A stretch of 64,000 nucleotides of DNA from Planctomycetaceae bacterium (GTDB taxonomy: Bacteria; Planctomycetota; Planctomycetia; Planctomycetales; Planctomycetaceae), in assembly GCA_024742875.1 (NCBI GenBank), contig JANSXP010000010.1, forward strand, positions 91,203 to 155,202. The letters run 5' to 3'. How positions within the stretch are numbered: the first letter of the stretch is position 1; the number at the start of each line of letters is the position of its first letter. A program made the translations under genes and the position numbers. Positions 8,989 to 17,748 of the stretch are shown one piece after another. The notes under the pieces were generated by a model. The model was given only the letters and a program-made list of their open reading frames with translations. It was not told where the DNA came from and did not search any database.

Positions 8989-9248
8989 GGTGAAATGAGA
9001 ATGGGAGGTGGGGGGGGACGGCGGCGGCCGTCGGAGGGAGCTCGTAATGTAGCTGCAAAGTGCACGATTTGTGGTTCATTTTTCCAGCGAACAGCGTTCC
9101 CGGCAGACACGGACCGCCGGCTGACTTCAGTTCGGCAGAAACTGCCGCTGTGAGCGGATGCCCTCTCGCCAGTCGAGGGGGGATGCTTCATAATGAGGCG
9201 TGCGACCCACCAGCCAGTTTGCCTGCCGCCTGTTGCCACGGAGAATTC

Positions 9249-10676
9249 ATGATGCTGAAAGTCATCGGCCCGCGAATGAAAAATTGCGCGGGCACGGGCC
9301 GGCGTACATTTCTGTCGGCCGGCAGTCTCGGTTTTGCTTTTGGTGGCAGTGGCTGGACACTGCCTGACCTGCTGCGCGCTGAGGAAAAGGCGGGCCTGTC
9401 CGGTTCACGAAAAGCGGTGATCAACATCCATCTGGACGGTGGCCCGCCGCAGCTGGAGACGATTGATCCCAAACCGGACGCGCCGCGGGAGATCCGTGGC
9501 GAATTTGGGCCTGTGCAGACTTCCATTCCCGGGCTGCAGATTTCCGAACTGATGCCACGCGTGGCTGCCGCCGCACAGGACTTTGTTTTCGTCCGCACTC
9601 TGGTGGGTTCGGATGGCCGGCACCACGCATTTCAGTGCCAGTCCGGTTTTCCGGAGACGGAGCTTGCGGCACTCGGAGGTCGGCCGGCCATGGGCTGTAC
9701 TTTGTCCCGGCTGATGGGCTCACCGGATGATGTGGTTCCCGCGTTTGTGGACCTGATGCAGGGCCGACCGCTGGTCAGAAACTCGGCCCGCCCCGGATTT
9801 CTGGGGCCTTCATATCAGCCGTTTCGCCCGGACCTGAGCGGCATGTTTCGTCGGCAGCTGGAACCGGGAATGGTGAATGAACTGAAGCGCCTGGGAACCG
9901 ATCAAACCGTCAGTCTCACGCTGAACGCGTCGTTGAGTCAGACTCGTCTGAACAATCGACGTGAGTTGCTGCAGGGGCTGGATCAGATTCGTCGTCAGGT
10001 CGATGCTTCCGGGATGATGGATGCGATGGATCGATTCCAGCAGCAGGCCGTGGGAATCCTCACGTCGGGAGAATTTGCTAGGGCGATGGATTTGAGTCAG
10101 GAAGATCCGGAGGTGGTGTCGCGCTACACGGCCCCGGCAACCGGCCGTGGTGTGCAGTCTGCCACCAGTGAAGGGCCAGACTGTGTCCGCAAGTTTCTGC
10201 TGGCCCGGCGGCTGGTGGAGGCGGGCGTGCGCTGTGTGAGTGTTTCGATCAGTGATTTTGATACGCACTCTGCCAATTTCTCGCGGATGCAGAACCTCGT
10301 CCCCATTGTGGATCATGGTCTGGCCGTGCTGGTGGAAGACCTCAAACAACGGGGCCTGCTGGACGATGTGACCGTGGTGGCCTGGGGGGAATTTGGTCGA
10401 ACGCCGCGTATCAATGACAAAAACGGGGGGCGGGATCACTGGCCCCGTGTGGGACCGGCGCTGCTGGCCGGTGGAGGGATGAAGACCGGTCAGGTGATTG
10501 GAGTTACCGATCGCATTGCCGGTGCGCCAGTCAGTCGCCCCGTGCACTACAAGGATGTGTTTGCCACGCTGTATCGCAACATGGGCATCGATGCGCGGCA
10601 GGTCACCATCGATGATCCCCAGGGCCGGCCTCAGTACCTGCTTGACGACGGGCAACCGCTGGCGGAATTGGTTTGA
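9249..10676 (+). CDS. DUF1501 family protein, Tat-exported
   Basis: 475 aa from ATG 9249 (a second ATG follows directly at 9252), with GGAGA six bases upstream; the frame is open back to 9060 but the added part lacks family resemblance. Residues 18-40 carry a twin-arginine type signal (GRRTFLSAGSLGFAFGG). The body is a DUF1501 protein of the alkaline-phosphatase/sulfatase-like superfamily: INIHLDGGPPQLETIDPKP, FVFVRTLVGSDGRHHAFQCQ, SISDFDTHSANF, VVAWGEFGRTPRINDKNGGRDHW and HYKDVFATLYRNMGID. In planctomycetes DUF1501 genes are usually paired with a DUF1549/DUF1553 cytochrome-like partner; no such partner is adjacent here. Biochemical activity is unknown. Confidence 0.93.
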   Translation: MMLKVIGPRMKNCAGTGRRTFLSAGSLGFAFGGSGWTLPDLLRAEEKAGLSGSRKAVINIHLDGGPPQLETIDPKPDAPREIRGEFGPVQTSIPGLQISELMPRVAAAAQDFVFVRTLVGSDGRHHAFQCQSGFPETELAALGGRPAMGCTLSRLMGSPDDVVPAFVDLMQGRPLVRNSARPGFLGPSYQPFRPDLSGMFRRQLEPGMVNELKRLGTDQTVSLTLNASLSQTRLNNRRELLQGLDQIRRQVDASGMMDAMDRFQQQAVGILTSGEFARAMDLSQEDPEVVSRYTAPATGRGVQSATSEGPDCVRKFLLARRLVEAGVRCVSVSISDFDTHSANFSRMQNLVPIVDHGLAVLVEDLKQRGLLDDVTVVAWGEFGRTPRINDKNGGRDHWPRVGPALLAGGGMKTGQVIGVTDRIAGAPVSRPVHYKDVFATLYRNMGIDARQVTIDDPQGRPQYLLDDGQPLAELV

Positions 10677-10934
10677 CGGGCTGAGAGAGGGGACGCACCT
10701 GTTGCCGTCTCTGAGCCCGCGCAGAAGCTTCGGCTGATCCCGGTTCCCGCCAACTCCCTTTTCGATCCCGGGGCGCCGAGTTGGTGGTAAGGCAATTCAC
10801 GGAATTGCTCCGTAAGACGTTCCAGACCCACCGCGTCTGCCGGTGTGTGATGTCCGCTACAGAGCTGCTGGCCGTTTTCCGCCAGGATGCGCGCGTGGAG
10901 TCACACTATTTCTATTTGCTTCAGGGACGAAGAA

Positions 10935-11156
10935 ATGAAACACAGTCGATACATGATGGCCGCTGTTCTGGTTTTGGGGATGCTGGTTTCCGGTTGTGCG
11001 CAGGGACGCTGGCCCGGAAGCGGTTGCCAGTGTGCTCCCGCCGGGGGATCGGCGGGTTCTGCGCCGCTGTATGGTGGAGGGGGAGCCGTGCCGGGAAGTT
11101 ATGCGCCGCCTCCTGCTGGCGGATACGGTGACTTTCAGGGATCGGGTTCCCGCTAA
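10935..11156 (+). CDS. Small Gly-rich lipoprotein
   Basis: 73 aa from ATG 10935, within a frame that is open from 10887. Signal peptide MKHSRYMMAAVLVLGMLVSGC with lipobox Cys21, followed by a short Gly/Pro/Ser-rich chain (APAGGSAGSAPLYGGGGAVPGSYAPPPAGGYG). It has three Cys in the first part of the mature chain (C21 plus two in GSGCQC). No domain. Probably a small surface or periplasmic lipoprotein of unknown role. Confidence 0.65.
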   Translation: MKHSRYMMAAVLVLGMLVSGCAQGRWPGSGCQCAPAGGSAGSAPLYGGGGAVPGSYAPPPAGGYGDFQGSGSR

Positions 11157-11306
11157 GCAGAGCCACTGTCGAATTCCCGGGAATGATGAGGGGCGAGGGC
11201 AGGGCGGCCGACACAATGAAATCCCGTTTGCGATACACTTTGCGGAAACAGGCCTGTGACAGCACTCACACTCTCACTCTCTCTCGACTCACGACACGAT
11301 TTCTCC

Positions 11307-12044
11307 ATGACGACGAATCCCGCAGAAGACCTGACGGATGTTGTTGTCATCATTCCCGTTCTGAATGAGGAAGACTCCATTGGCCTGGTGCTGGCGGACC
11401 TTCCGGCTGTCGGACGAGTGGTCGTTGTGGACAACGGTTCCACGGACGGCACCGCCGTGCAGGCCCAGGTGTCTGGGGCCCACGTCGTGCGAGAGGACCA
11501 GCGGGGGTACGGAGCGGCCTGCCTTTGCGGACTCGCCGAAGTGGAACGCCTGCGGGATACCGGGGAGATTGATCCGCAGATCATCGTCTTTCTGGATGGT
11601 GACTACAGTGATCACCCGGAGGAACTGGTGGATGTGATCGCCCCGATTCGCACGGGGGAAGCCGAACTGGTCATCGGATCGCGCCTGAAAGGAAAGATGC
11701 AGGCAGGCGCGATGCCGCCGCAAAGTCGTTATGGAAACAAACTGGCGTGTGGCCTGATGCGGCTGCTGTTTGGTGCGCGATACACCGACCTGGGACCGTT
11801 CCGCGCGATCCGCCGCGACAGCCTGCAACAGCTGCAGATGGTCGATCAAAATTTCGGCTGGACGGTCGAAATGCAGATCAAGGCCGTCAAACGCAAACTC
11901 AAAACGGTGGAAGTCCCCGTGTCCTATCGTCGGCGTGTTGGGGTGAGCAAGATCAGCGGGACTGTGTCGGGAACGATTCGAGCGGGGTACAAGATACTTT
12001 ATCTGATCGCCCGCTATGGCCTGTTCGACCGATCGGCGTCCTGA
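11307..12044 (+). CDS. Family 2 glycosyltransferase (polyprenyl-phosphate sugar synthase type)
   Basis: 245 aa from ATG 11307. GT-A fold: nucleotide-binding start DVVVIIPVLNEEDSIGLVLADLP, RVVVVDNGSTDGTA, REDQRGYGAACLCGL, the DxD motif in FLDGDYSDHP (Asp97, Asp99), then VIGSRLKGKMQAGAMPPQSRYGN, YTDLGPFRAIRRD, FGWTVEMQIKAV and VEVPVSYRRRVGVSKISGT. This arrangement is that of dolichyl/undecaprenyl-phosphate mannose or glucose synthases without membrane anchor. Its stop is one base from the start of the GT-C-like membrane protein, so the pair is almost surely co-translated: this enzyme would charge the lipid carrier and the next would use it. Donor sugar not determinable. Confidence 0.9.
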   Translation: MTTNPAEDLTDVVVIIPVLNEEDSIGLVLADLPAVGRVVVVDNGSTDGTAVQAQVSGAHVVREDQRGYGAACLCGLAEVERLRDTGEIDPQIIVFLDGDYSDHPEELVDVIAPIRTGEAELVIGSRLKGKMQAGAMPPQSRYGNKLACGLMRLLFGARYTDLGPFRAIRRDSLQQLQMVDQNFGWTVEMQIKAVKRKLKTVEVPVSYRRRVGVSKISGTVSGTIRAGYKILYLIARYGLFDRSAS

Positions 12045-12045
12045 G

Positions 12046-13959
12046 ATGACGACCCCGACGTCAGCAGATTGCGAGCGGGCAGCGGTCGAATCCAGGCATC
12101 TGGGGATTCTCATCTTCTCCGGCAGCCTGCTGTGGCTCATGCTGCTGGGCGTCTCACTGCTCTCGTGGCAGTTTGGTGTCGAACATCGTCTGGCGGGCCG
12201 ACCGGTGCGGTCGTTTGTGATCATGATGTCGCTGGCGTTTGTCCTGTATCTTCTGGCGCTGCGTTCTGCAGTGCGGCTGAAGAACGGCCGTCGGGCCACA
12301 TGGTGGATTCTGCTGTTTGCTGTGGCGTATCGATCCGTTCTGCTGCCATCGGTTCCCATTCAGGAAATCGACATCTACCGCTACATGTGGGACGGAGCCG
12401 TTGTGGCGGCTGGTGGTAATCCGTACCAGTTTAGTCCGCGCGACGTTCGTGAGACGCCAACGGGAATCGGTGAAGACGCACTGCAGCCGTTGCTCAAACT
12501 TCGTGATCGCGATGACTCCGCACGGCTGGCGCTGCAGCGGATCCACTATGCCCATTTGACGACCATCTATCCGCCCGTTAGTCAGGCTGTGTTTGCCGCT
12601 GCCGCCTGGGCCACGCCGCAGTCTGCCACAATCAGAACGCGCATGATTCTTACCAAGCTGTGCATTGTGGCGTTTGATCTGCTCGCGGTGCTGGGCCTGC
12701 TGCGGTTGCTGAGGTTGTTTCACAAAGCCGATGGCTGGGTGGTTTGCTACGCCTGGTCGCCGCTGGTGCTCAAAGAGTTCGCCAACAGTGGCCATCTGGA
12801 CGCCATTGCTGTGGGAATCACCGTCTGGGCGATTTACTGGTGGATGCGGGCGATGAATCGTCAGTCGTGGTCCCTGTTGCTGCTGTCGGCTGCGGTGCTC
12901 GGTCTGGGGACTGGCGCCAAGCTTTATCCGGTCGTGGTTGTGCCCGTGGTGGCCGTCAGTGTGCTGCGGCAGTTTCGCTGGCAGGGAATTGTTCTGTCCG
13001 GTGCGATGTTCTGTGGAGTGACGTCGCTTACCCTGGCTCCCATGCTGATCGCACGCCCGCAGGCCTCACAGGAATCGTTGACTGACCATTCTGCAGACAG
13101 CGGAACCATCGAGTCAGGATCGCTCGAAGAGCTTCCTGCGCCACCGATACCGGAACTCGTCGATTCCGCGGCGGACGCGACACAACGACGGGAACGGGCC
13201 ACAGTCGAGCCACCCGTCCCTGAACCTCAGGACGTCCTGCCGATTCCGATCACACAGCCGTCTGTCACTCAGATGACGGAGGTATCGGGTGGCTCAGGTC
13301 GTCCTCGGAAGCAGACAGGTGCCGGGCTGACAAAGTTTCTTTCGTCCTGGAAGATGAATGACTTCTTCTTTCTGATCATCCAGGAGAACCTGATTGTGGA
13401 ATCCAAAGCCTGGTTTTCCATTCTGCCCCGGAGCTGGAAGCAGGCAGCCACTGGGCCTGTCAGGCGACGAACCGGACAGTCGGAATCGGACGCATCGTTC
13501 CTGATCGCTCGAGCGATCACTGCCGGTCTTCACCTTGCCATCGTCCTGTGGCTGGCAGGGAGGGCGTGGTGGGCGAAAATCGACGAGTTGCCGCGTCTGG
13601 CTTTTCTGTGCATCGCCTGGTTCTGGCTGCTGCTGCCAACCCTGAATCCATGGTACTGGATTTGGGCAATGCCCCTGTTGCCGTTTGTCCGACAGCGGTC
13701 ATGGCTGCTGCTGTCCGGCTGCGTGATGGTCTACTATCTTCGTTTCTATCTGCGCAATGACTGTGCCGGCCAGGAAATCCTGCACAGCGGATACTATGGC
13801 GCGGACTTCTTTCACTACGTGATTGTGTGGCTGGAGTATGTTCCACTGCTGCTGCTGCTGGCCGTGGAGTGGTGGTGGTCATCAGGATTCCGGCGGCCGC
13901 CGGAGCCCGACTCATCACACGGTGACGCTTTGCCGTCTGCCGCCAGCGTGACGGCGTGA
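12046..13959 (+). CDS. GT-C type integral membrane glycosyltransferase
   Basis: 637 aa from ATG 12046 (TGAGATG junction with the GT2 gene). About ten to twelve hydrophobic segments. The loop after the second or third segment carries the conserved acidic region PIQEIDIYRYMWDGAVVAAGGNPYQFSP (D109 and surrounding), followed by HYAHLTTIYPPVSQAVFAAA, the pattern seen in GT87/mannosyltransferase-like bacterial GT-C enzymes. WSPLVLKEFANSGHLDAIAVG and GLGTGAKLYPVVVVPVV also fit. Residues about 347-435 form a hydrophilic Pro/Glu/Ser-rich insertion before the conserved-looking WKMNDFFFLIIQENL, and WFWLLLPTLNPWYWIWAMPLLPF follows. Substrate unknown; a polyprenyl-phosphate sugar made by the preceding enzyme is the likely donor. 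Confidence 0.85.
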   Translation: MTTPTSADCERAAVESRHLGILIFSGSLLWLMLLGVSLLSWQFGVEHRLAGRPVRSFVIMMSLAFVLYLLALRSAVRLKNGRRATWWILLFAVAYRSVLLPSVPIQEIDIYRYMWDGAVVAAGGNPYQFSPRDVRETPTGIGEDALQPLLKLRDRDDSARLALQRIHYAHLTTIYPPVSQAVFAAAAWATPQSATIRTRMILTKLCIVAFDLLAVLGLLRLLRLFHKADGWVVCYAWSPLVLKEFANSGHLDAIAVGITVWAIYWWMRAMNRQSWSLLLLSAAVLGLGTGAKLYPVVVVPVVAVSVLRQFRWQGIVLSGAMFCGVTSLTLAPMLIARPQASQESLTDHSADSGTIESGSLEELPAPPIPELVDSAADATQRRERATVEPPVPEPQDVLPIPITQPSVTQMTEVSGGSGRPRKQTGAGLTKFLSSWKMNDFFFLIIQENLIVESKAWFSILPRSWKQAATGPVRRRTGQSESDASFLIARAITAGLHLAIVLWLAGRAWWAKIDELPRLAFLCIAWFWLLLPTLNPWYWIWAMPLLPFVRQRSWLLLSGCVMVYYLRFYLRNDCAGQEILHSGYYGADFFHYVIVWLEYVPLLLLLAVEWWWSSGFRRPPEPDSSHGDALPSAASVTA

Positions 13960-13985
13960 GCGTGAAACGCGGTCCCTGCGCGGTT

Positions 13986-16085
13986 TCAGGACGGTTCCAG
14001 CGGTACAAACATCCGGCGCTGCGTCTGCTGATCATGGGCGGCCGCCTCCGTGGCCCGCTGTTGAAAGACCTGCTGAGAGCGAAATCCGTTTGCCGGATCG
14101 CGGGGGGCCGAGTAAGTGCCGTCTGATTTGATGGTGCGGGCACTCGCTGTGTCTTTCATGCAGGTCTGCAGGATGTCGATTGCCGTTCGTTTGCAGTCGG
14201 GATCCAGAATCGGCACCAGCAGTTCGATCCGACGATCGAGGTTTCGCGGCATCATGTCAGCGCTGGAGAGCAGAACAACATCTTCGCCTCCGTGGCGGAA
14301 GTGGAACAGCCGGGTGTGCTCCAGAAAGCGACCCACAATACTGACCACTTTGATGTTGTCACTCAGGCCCGGGACACCGGGCTTCAGGCAGCAGATGCCC
14401 CGCACATTCAGGCGGATTTTTACGCCCGCCTGGGAAGCTTTGTACAGGGCGCTGATGATTTCCGGATCCACCAGCGAATTGAATTTCGCCGTAATTCGTC
14501 CCTCTGAGCGATCTTTGCAGCGATCCGTTTCAAACTGAATCAGTTCGAGGATCTTCTCCCGCAGGCCAATGGGTGCTGATGCCAGATGCTGAAACTGCTG
14601 CAACTGAGAATAGCCTGTGGTGGCGTTAAACCACGCGATGACGTCGTTGCCGAGTTCCTCGCTGCACGTCATATAGCTGACGTCGGTATACAGTCCCGCC
14701 GTGGATTCGTTGTAATTGCCTGTTCCAAAATGGCAGTAACGGACAAATCCCTGCGGCTCTCGCCGCACAACCACACACGCTTTGGCGTGAGTCTTCAGGC
14801 CCCGTACCCCGTAGATGACCTGTACGCCCGCCAGTTCCATTTGTCGCGCCCATTCGATATTGCGGGCTTCATCAAAGCGGGCTTTGAGCTCCACAATCAC
14901 GGTCACATTCTTGCCGTTGCTGGCCGCCTCTTTCAGTGCTTTGACGATCGGGCTGTTGCGACTGGTGCGGTATAGCGTTTGTTTGATGGCGACGACGTCC
15001 GGATCGATGGCGGCTTCTGTCACCAGACGGACCACCGGATCGAATGTCTCGTACGGGTGATGCAGCAGGCGGTCACGCTCGCGGATCGCGTCGAAAATGG
15101 ACTCACCCGGCGTGAAGCCCGGAGCGTGACAGGGCGTCCACTGCGGATAAGCGTGTTTCTCAAACCCACTGACATTGGCGACCCGCATCATGTCTCCCAG
15201 ACCGATCGGTCCTGGCAGCACGTGCACATCCCGACTGCGCAGCCGCAGCAGTTTCTTGAGGAATGCCAACATGGGCGTTGTGACGTGGTCCGACAGTTCC
15301 AGTCGCACACAGAAGCTGTCTTTGCGCTCTTCCAGAACGTCCTCCATCTCGGCCAGCAGGTCCGTGCCGTCTTCTTCACGTACGCTCTGATCGGCGCTGC
15401 GCGTGATGCGAAACGGAACCGTGGAGGCAATCTCCTCACCGGGAAAGAATCGCTGTACGAGCAGCGAGATCACATCCTCGCCCAGCACAAACTCTTCTTT
15501 TGCACCTGCGGACGGCAGGTTGATGAATCGCAGGTCTGAGCGACCGAATGGAATCACGGCGTAGCGGTAGTCGCCCCCTTCTTCGGCCGGATACAGCTGC
15601 ACGGCCACGTTGGTGGTTCGCCCCATCAGGAGTGGAAACCGCTCGGGGTCATGCACGGCAATTGGTGTCAGTGTTGCGCTGATCTGTTCGTCGAACAGTT
15701 GCTCCACAAATTCCGACTGAGCCTGAGACAGCTCTGTCACGTGTCGCCGCCGGATGCCCAGATTCTTCAGTGCCGGCTCGATGCGGTTCAGATAAATGTC
15801 GTACTGGGACTCGACCATCTGATGCAGGCGGGCCGAGACAGCTTCCAGCTGCTCGACGGCTGATAGCCCGCTGGGGTCAACGCCCGGTTCATTGTGGCGA
15901 ATGGCGCTGCGGAGGCTGCCGACTCGCACCATGAAGAATTCATCCAGGTTGGAGGCAGTAATGGCCAGAAAACGCAGCCGCTCCAGCAGGGGAACGTCCG
16001 GGTTGTCGGCTTCATCGAGCACTCGCTGATTGAATTCCAGCCAGCTCAGTTCACGGTTGATGTACTTTTCAGGATCAGGATTCAT
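13986..16085 (-). CDS. ppk1: Polyphosphate kinase 1
   Basis: Makes polyphosphate from ATP reversibly. About 699 aa from ATG 16085 (MNPDPEKY); an upstream TTG at 16109 would add eight residues, and neither has a strong ribosome site. Typical start YINRELSWLEFNQRVLDEA and LRFLAITASNLDEFFMVRVG; catalytic phospholipase-D-like halves with the autophosphorylated His433 in GLKTHAKACVVVRRE and the second His590 in GRFLEHTRLFHF; also RYCHFGTGNYNESTAGLYTDVSYMT and NLDRRIELLVPI. Family length is usually 690-730 aa. It is the third gene of the operon ROK kinase - ppx - ppk1, 30 bases after the ppx stop. Convergent with the GT-C gene. Confidence 0.96.
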   Translation of the reverse strand: MNPDPEKYINRELSWLEFNQRVLDEADNPDVPLLERLRFLAITASNLDEFFMVRVGSLRSAIRHNEPGVDPSGLSAVEQLEAVSARLHQMVESQYDIYLNRIEPALKNLGIRRRHVTELSQAQSEFVEQLFDEQISATLTPIAVHDPERFPLLMGRTTNVAVQLYPAEEGGDYRYAVIPFGRSDLRFINLPSAGAKEEFVLGEDVISLLVQRFFPGEEIASTVPFRITRSADQSVREEDGTDLLAEMEDVLEERKDSFCVRLELSDHVTTPMLAFLKKLLRLRSRDVHVLPGPIGLGDMMRVANVSGFEKHAYPQWTPCHAPGFTPGESIFDAIRERDRLLHHPYETFDPVVRLVTEAAIDPDVVAIKQTLYRTSRNSPIVKALKEAASNGKNVTVIVELKARFDEARNIEWARQMELAGVQVIYGVRGLKTHAKACVVVRREPQGFVRYCHFGTGNYNESTAGLYTDVSYMTCSEELGNDVIAWFNATTGYSQLQQFQHLASAPIGLREKILELIQFETDRCKDRSEGRITAKFNSLVDPEIISALYKASQAGVKIRLNVRGICCLKPGVPGLSDNIKVVSIVGRFLEHTRLFHFRHGGEDVVLLSSADMMPRNLDRRIELLVPILDPDCKRTAIDILQTCMKDTASARTIKSDGTYSAPRDPANGFRSQQVFQQRATEAAAHDQQTQRRMFVPLEPS

Positions 16086-16115
16086 GCGCTCGGTATTCTG
16101 ACCATGCAATGATAC

Positions 16116-17717
16116 TTAAGTGGTGCTTTCACGGAGCAGGACGCTCATGCCAAACACTTCTTCAAACAGAGCCGAGTTCTGTCGCAGTTCCAGCTGTTCC
16201 ATCGACAGATCCCCCCGGCGCCCGCGGGCCACAATGATCAGACGCCCTTTTTCCACCTGGCACTCGATGGACCGAATTCGCTGTGTTCTGGATTGCGCCA
16301 GGGCGATGGCAATCCGCAAAATGGCGGCCATCTGCGTCAGGATGACGCGGCTTTCGCGATCCAGCTGTGCATACGTAGTATGGCTGGGTTTGGGAAAGGC
16401 GCGGCGGTGATAGCGCGCCACCAGCGCGGCCAGTGTGTGATCCAGTGAGTTCAGCCCAAAGATGTCACTGTTGCTGATCAGGTAGTTGGAATGCTTGTGG
16501 TAACTGGGCGTGCTGACGAACAGTCCGCATTCGTGCAGCAGTGCGCCAACATACAGGATGGTCTCACAGCGAACATTCATGCTGTGGTACGAAGACAGCT
16601 GGCGGAACAGATCCCGCGCCAGGTTGGCCACGTGATAGCTGTACTGCAGGTCCACCTGAAAGTGGCGGGCCAGGTCATCGGCCGAGCGAATAATCTGTTC
16701 GCTCAGGTCAGTGGACCAGCCGGACGGCTGCAGCATCTCCTGGAGCAGGGCGTCCCGCAGATTAAAACTGGTGACCAGAACCTGATCCGTATCCAGCATG
16801 CGTGCCATGCGGACATAGGCCAGCAGGGCCGGCGCAACGGTCTCCGCCTGCGACAGTTCCATGTGGTAGGTCTGCATGATCTGCTCGGTGGTGAGCCGGG
16901 AAAGATCGGCCGCCATTCGCTCCAGCTTCCGCAGCGGAATACGCTGCAGCTGACAATTCTGATCTTCCGGCTGCAGGTGGCGAGCAGCAAAGCGAACGTC
17001 TCCCCCAATGGCCAGCAGTTCGATACGGCCGCTTTGGGGGATGAAGTCGCGCAGCTGTTCCAGTGTTCTGTCGATCTGGCCGGTAATGATCTGCAGCGCC
17101 TGATCACGGGCTGCGTGGTATTGTCGGATCAGCTGCTGCAGACGGACCGTGCCCAGCCGATAGGACTGCGAATGCAGGATGTTCCTGCCCCGCAGCAGCA
17201 GGATGTCCGTGCTGCCTCCGCCGACTTCCATCAGCAGGCTGCGGGTGTCGCGTAACTCCGCCTGCTGATCAAGCAGTGGACGAATGCCCAGGTAGGTCAC
17301 TCTCGCAATTTCCGCATCGTCGATCGGCTCTACCACAAATCCCGTGGCCGTGTAGATGCGATCCAGAAACGAGAGGCGGTTGCTGGCTTCACGCACAGCG
17401 CTGGTGGCCACCACGCGAATGTGACTGGGATTGGTGCACTGATATTCGGCCAGCTTGCGGCGATAACTCTTGAGAACCTGAATGCACTGCCGCAGCGTAT
17501 CCCGTTTGATCTCACGGCGGGTGAATGTGTCTTTGCCGATGGCCACGCCGCGAACCAGCTGCTCCAGCATGCGCACTTTGGAGACCCCGTCGGTTTCTCC
17601 GATGGCCATGCGGATAGCGGACGTACCCAGCTCGATCACAGCCATCGGGTAGACGGACTGCGGTCGTCGTTTGGAGTCCGACCCGGATGTGGAATTGTGT
17701 TTCTGCGAAGGGGACAT
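16116..17717 (-). CDS. ppx: Ppx/GppA-type exopolyphosphatase
   Basis: 533 aa from ATG 17717 (GTG 17735 would add six). ASKHA-fold phosphatase domain with the phosphate loop AVIELGTSAIRMAIGE (Glu where Ppx/GppA usually has Asp), VVATSAVREASNR, LLMEVGGGSTDILLLRG, LLAIGGDVRFAARHL, and a C-terminal HD-like helical domain (HVANLARDLFRQLS, ILYVGALLHECGLFVSTPSYHKHSNYLISNSDIFGLN, VARYHRRAFPKPSH). This is the long Ppx architecture, so cleavage of terminal phosphate from polyphosphate, or of pppGpp, is expected. It lies 31 bases after the ROK kinase gene and 30 bases before ppk1; synthesis and degradation of polyphosphate are thus co-expressed. Confidence 0.92.
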   Translation of the reverse strand: MSPSQKHNSTSGSDSKRRPQSVYPMAVIELGTSAIRMAIGETDGVSKVRMLEQLVRGVAIGKDTFTRREIKRDTLRQCIQVLKSYRRKLAEYQCTNPSHIRVVATSAVREASNRLSFLDRIYTATGFVVEPIDDAEIARVTYLGIRPLLDQQAELRDTRSLLMEVGGGSTDILLLRGRNILHSQSYRLGTVRLQQLIRQYHAARDQALQIITGQIDRTLEQLRDFIPQSGRIELLAIGGDVRFAARHLQPEDQNCQLQRIPLRKLERMAADLSRLTTEQIMQTYHMELSQAETVAPALLAYVRMARMLDTDQVLVTSFNLRDALLQEMLQPSGWSTDLSEQIIRSADDLARHFQVDLQYSYHVANLARDLFRQLSSYHSMNVRCETILYVGALLHECGLFVSTPSYHKHSNYLISNSDIFGLNSLDHTLAALVARYHRRAFPKPSHTTYAQLDRESRVILTQMAAILRIAIALAQSRTQRIRSIECQVEKGRLIIVARGRRGDLSMEQLELRQNSALFEEVFGMSVLLRESTT

Positions 17718-17748
17718 AATCAGTCGGCCTGTCACCGAAATGCCATCG

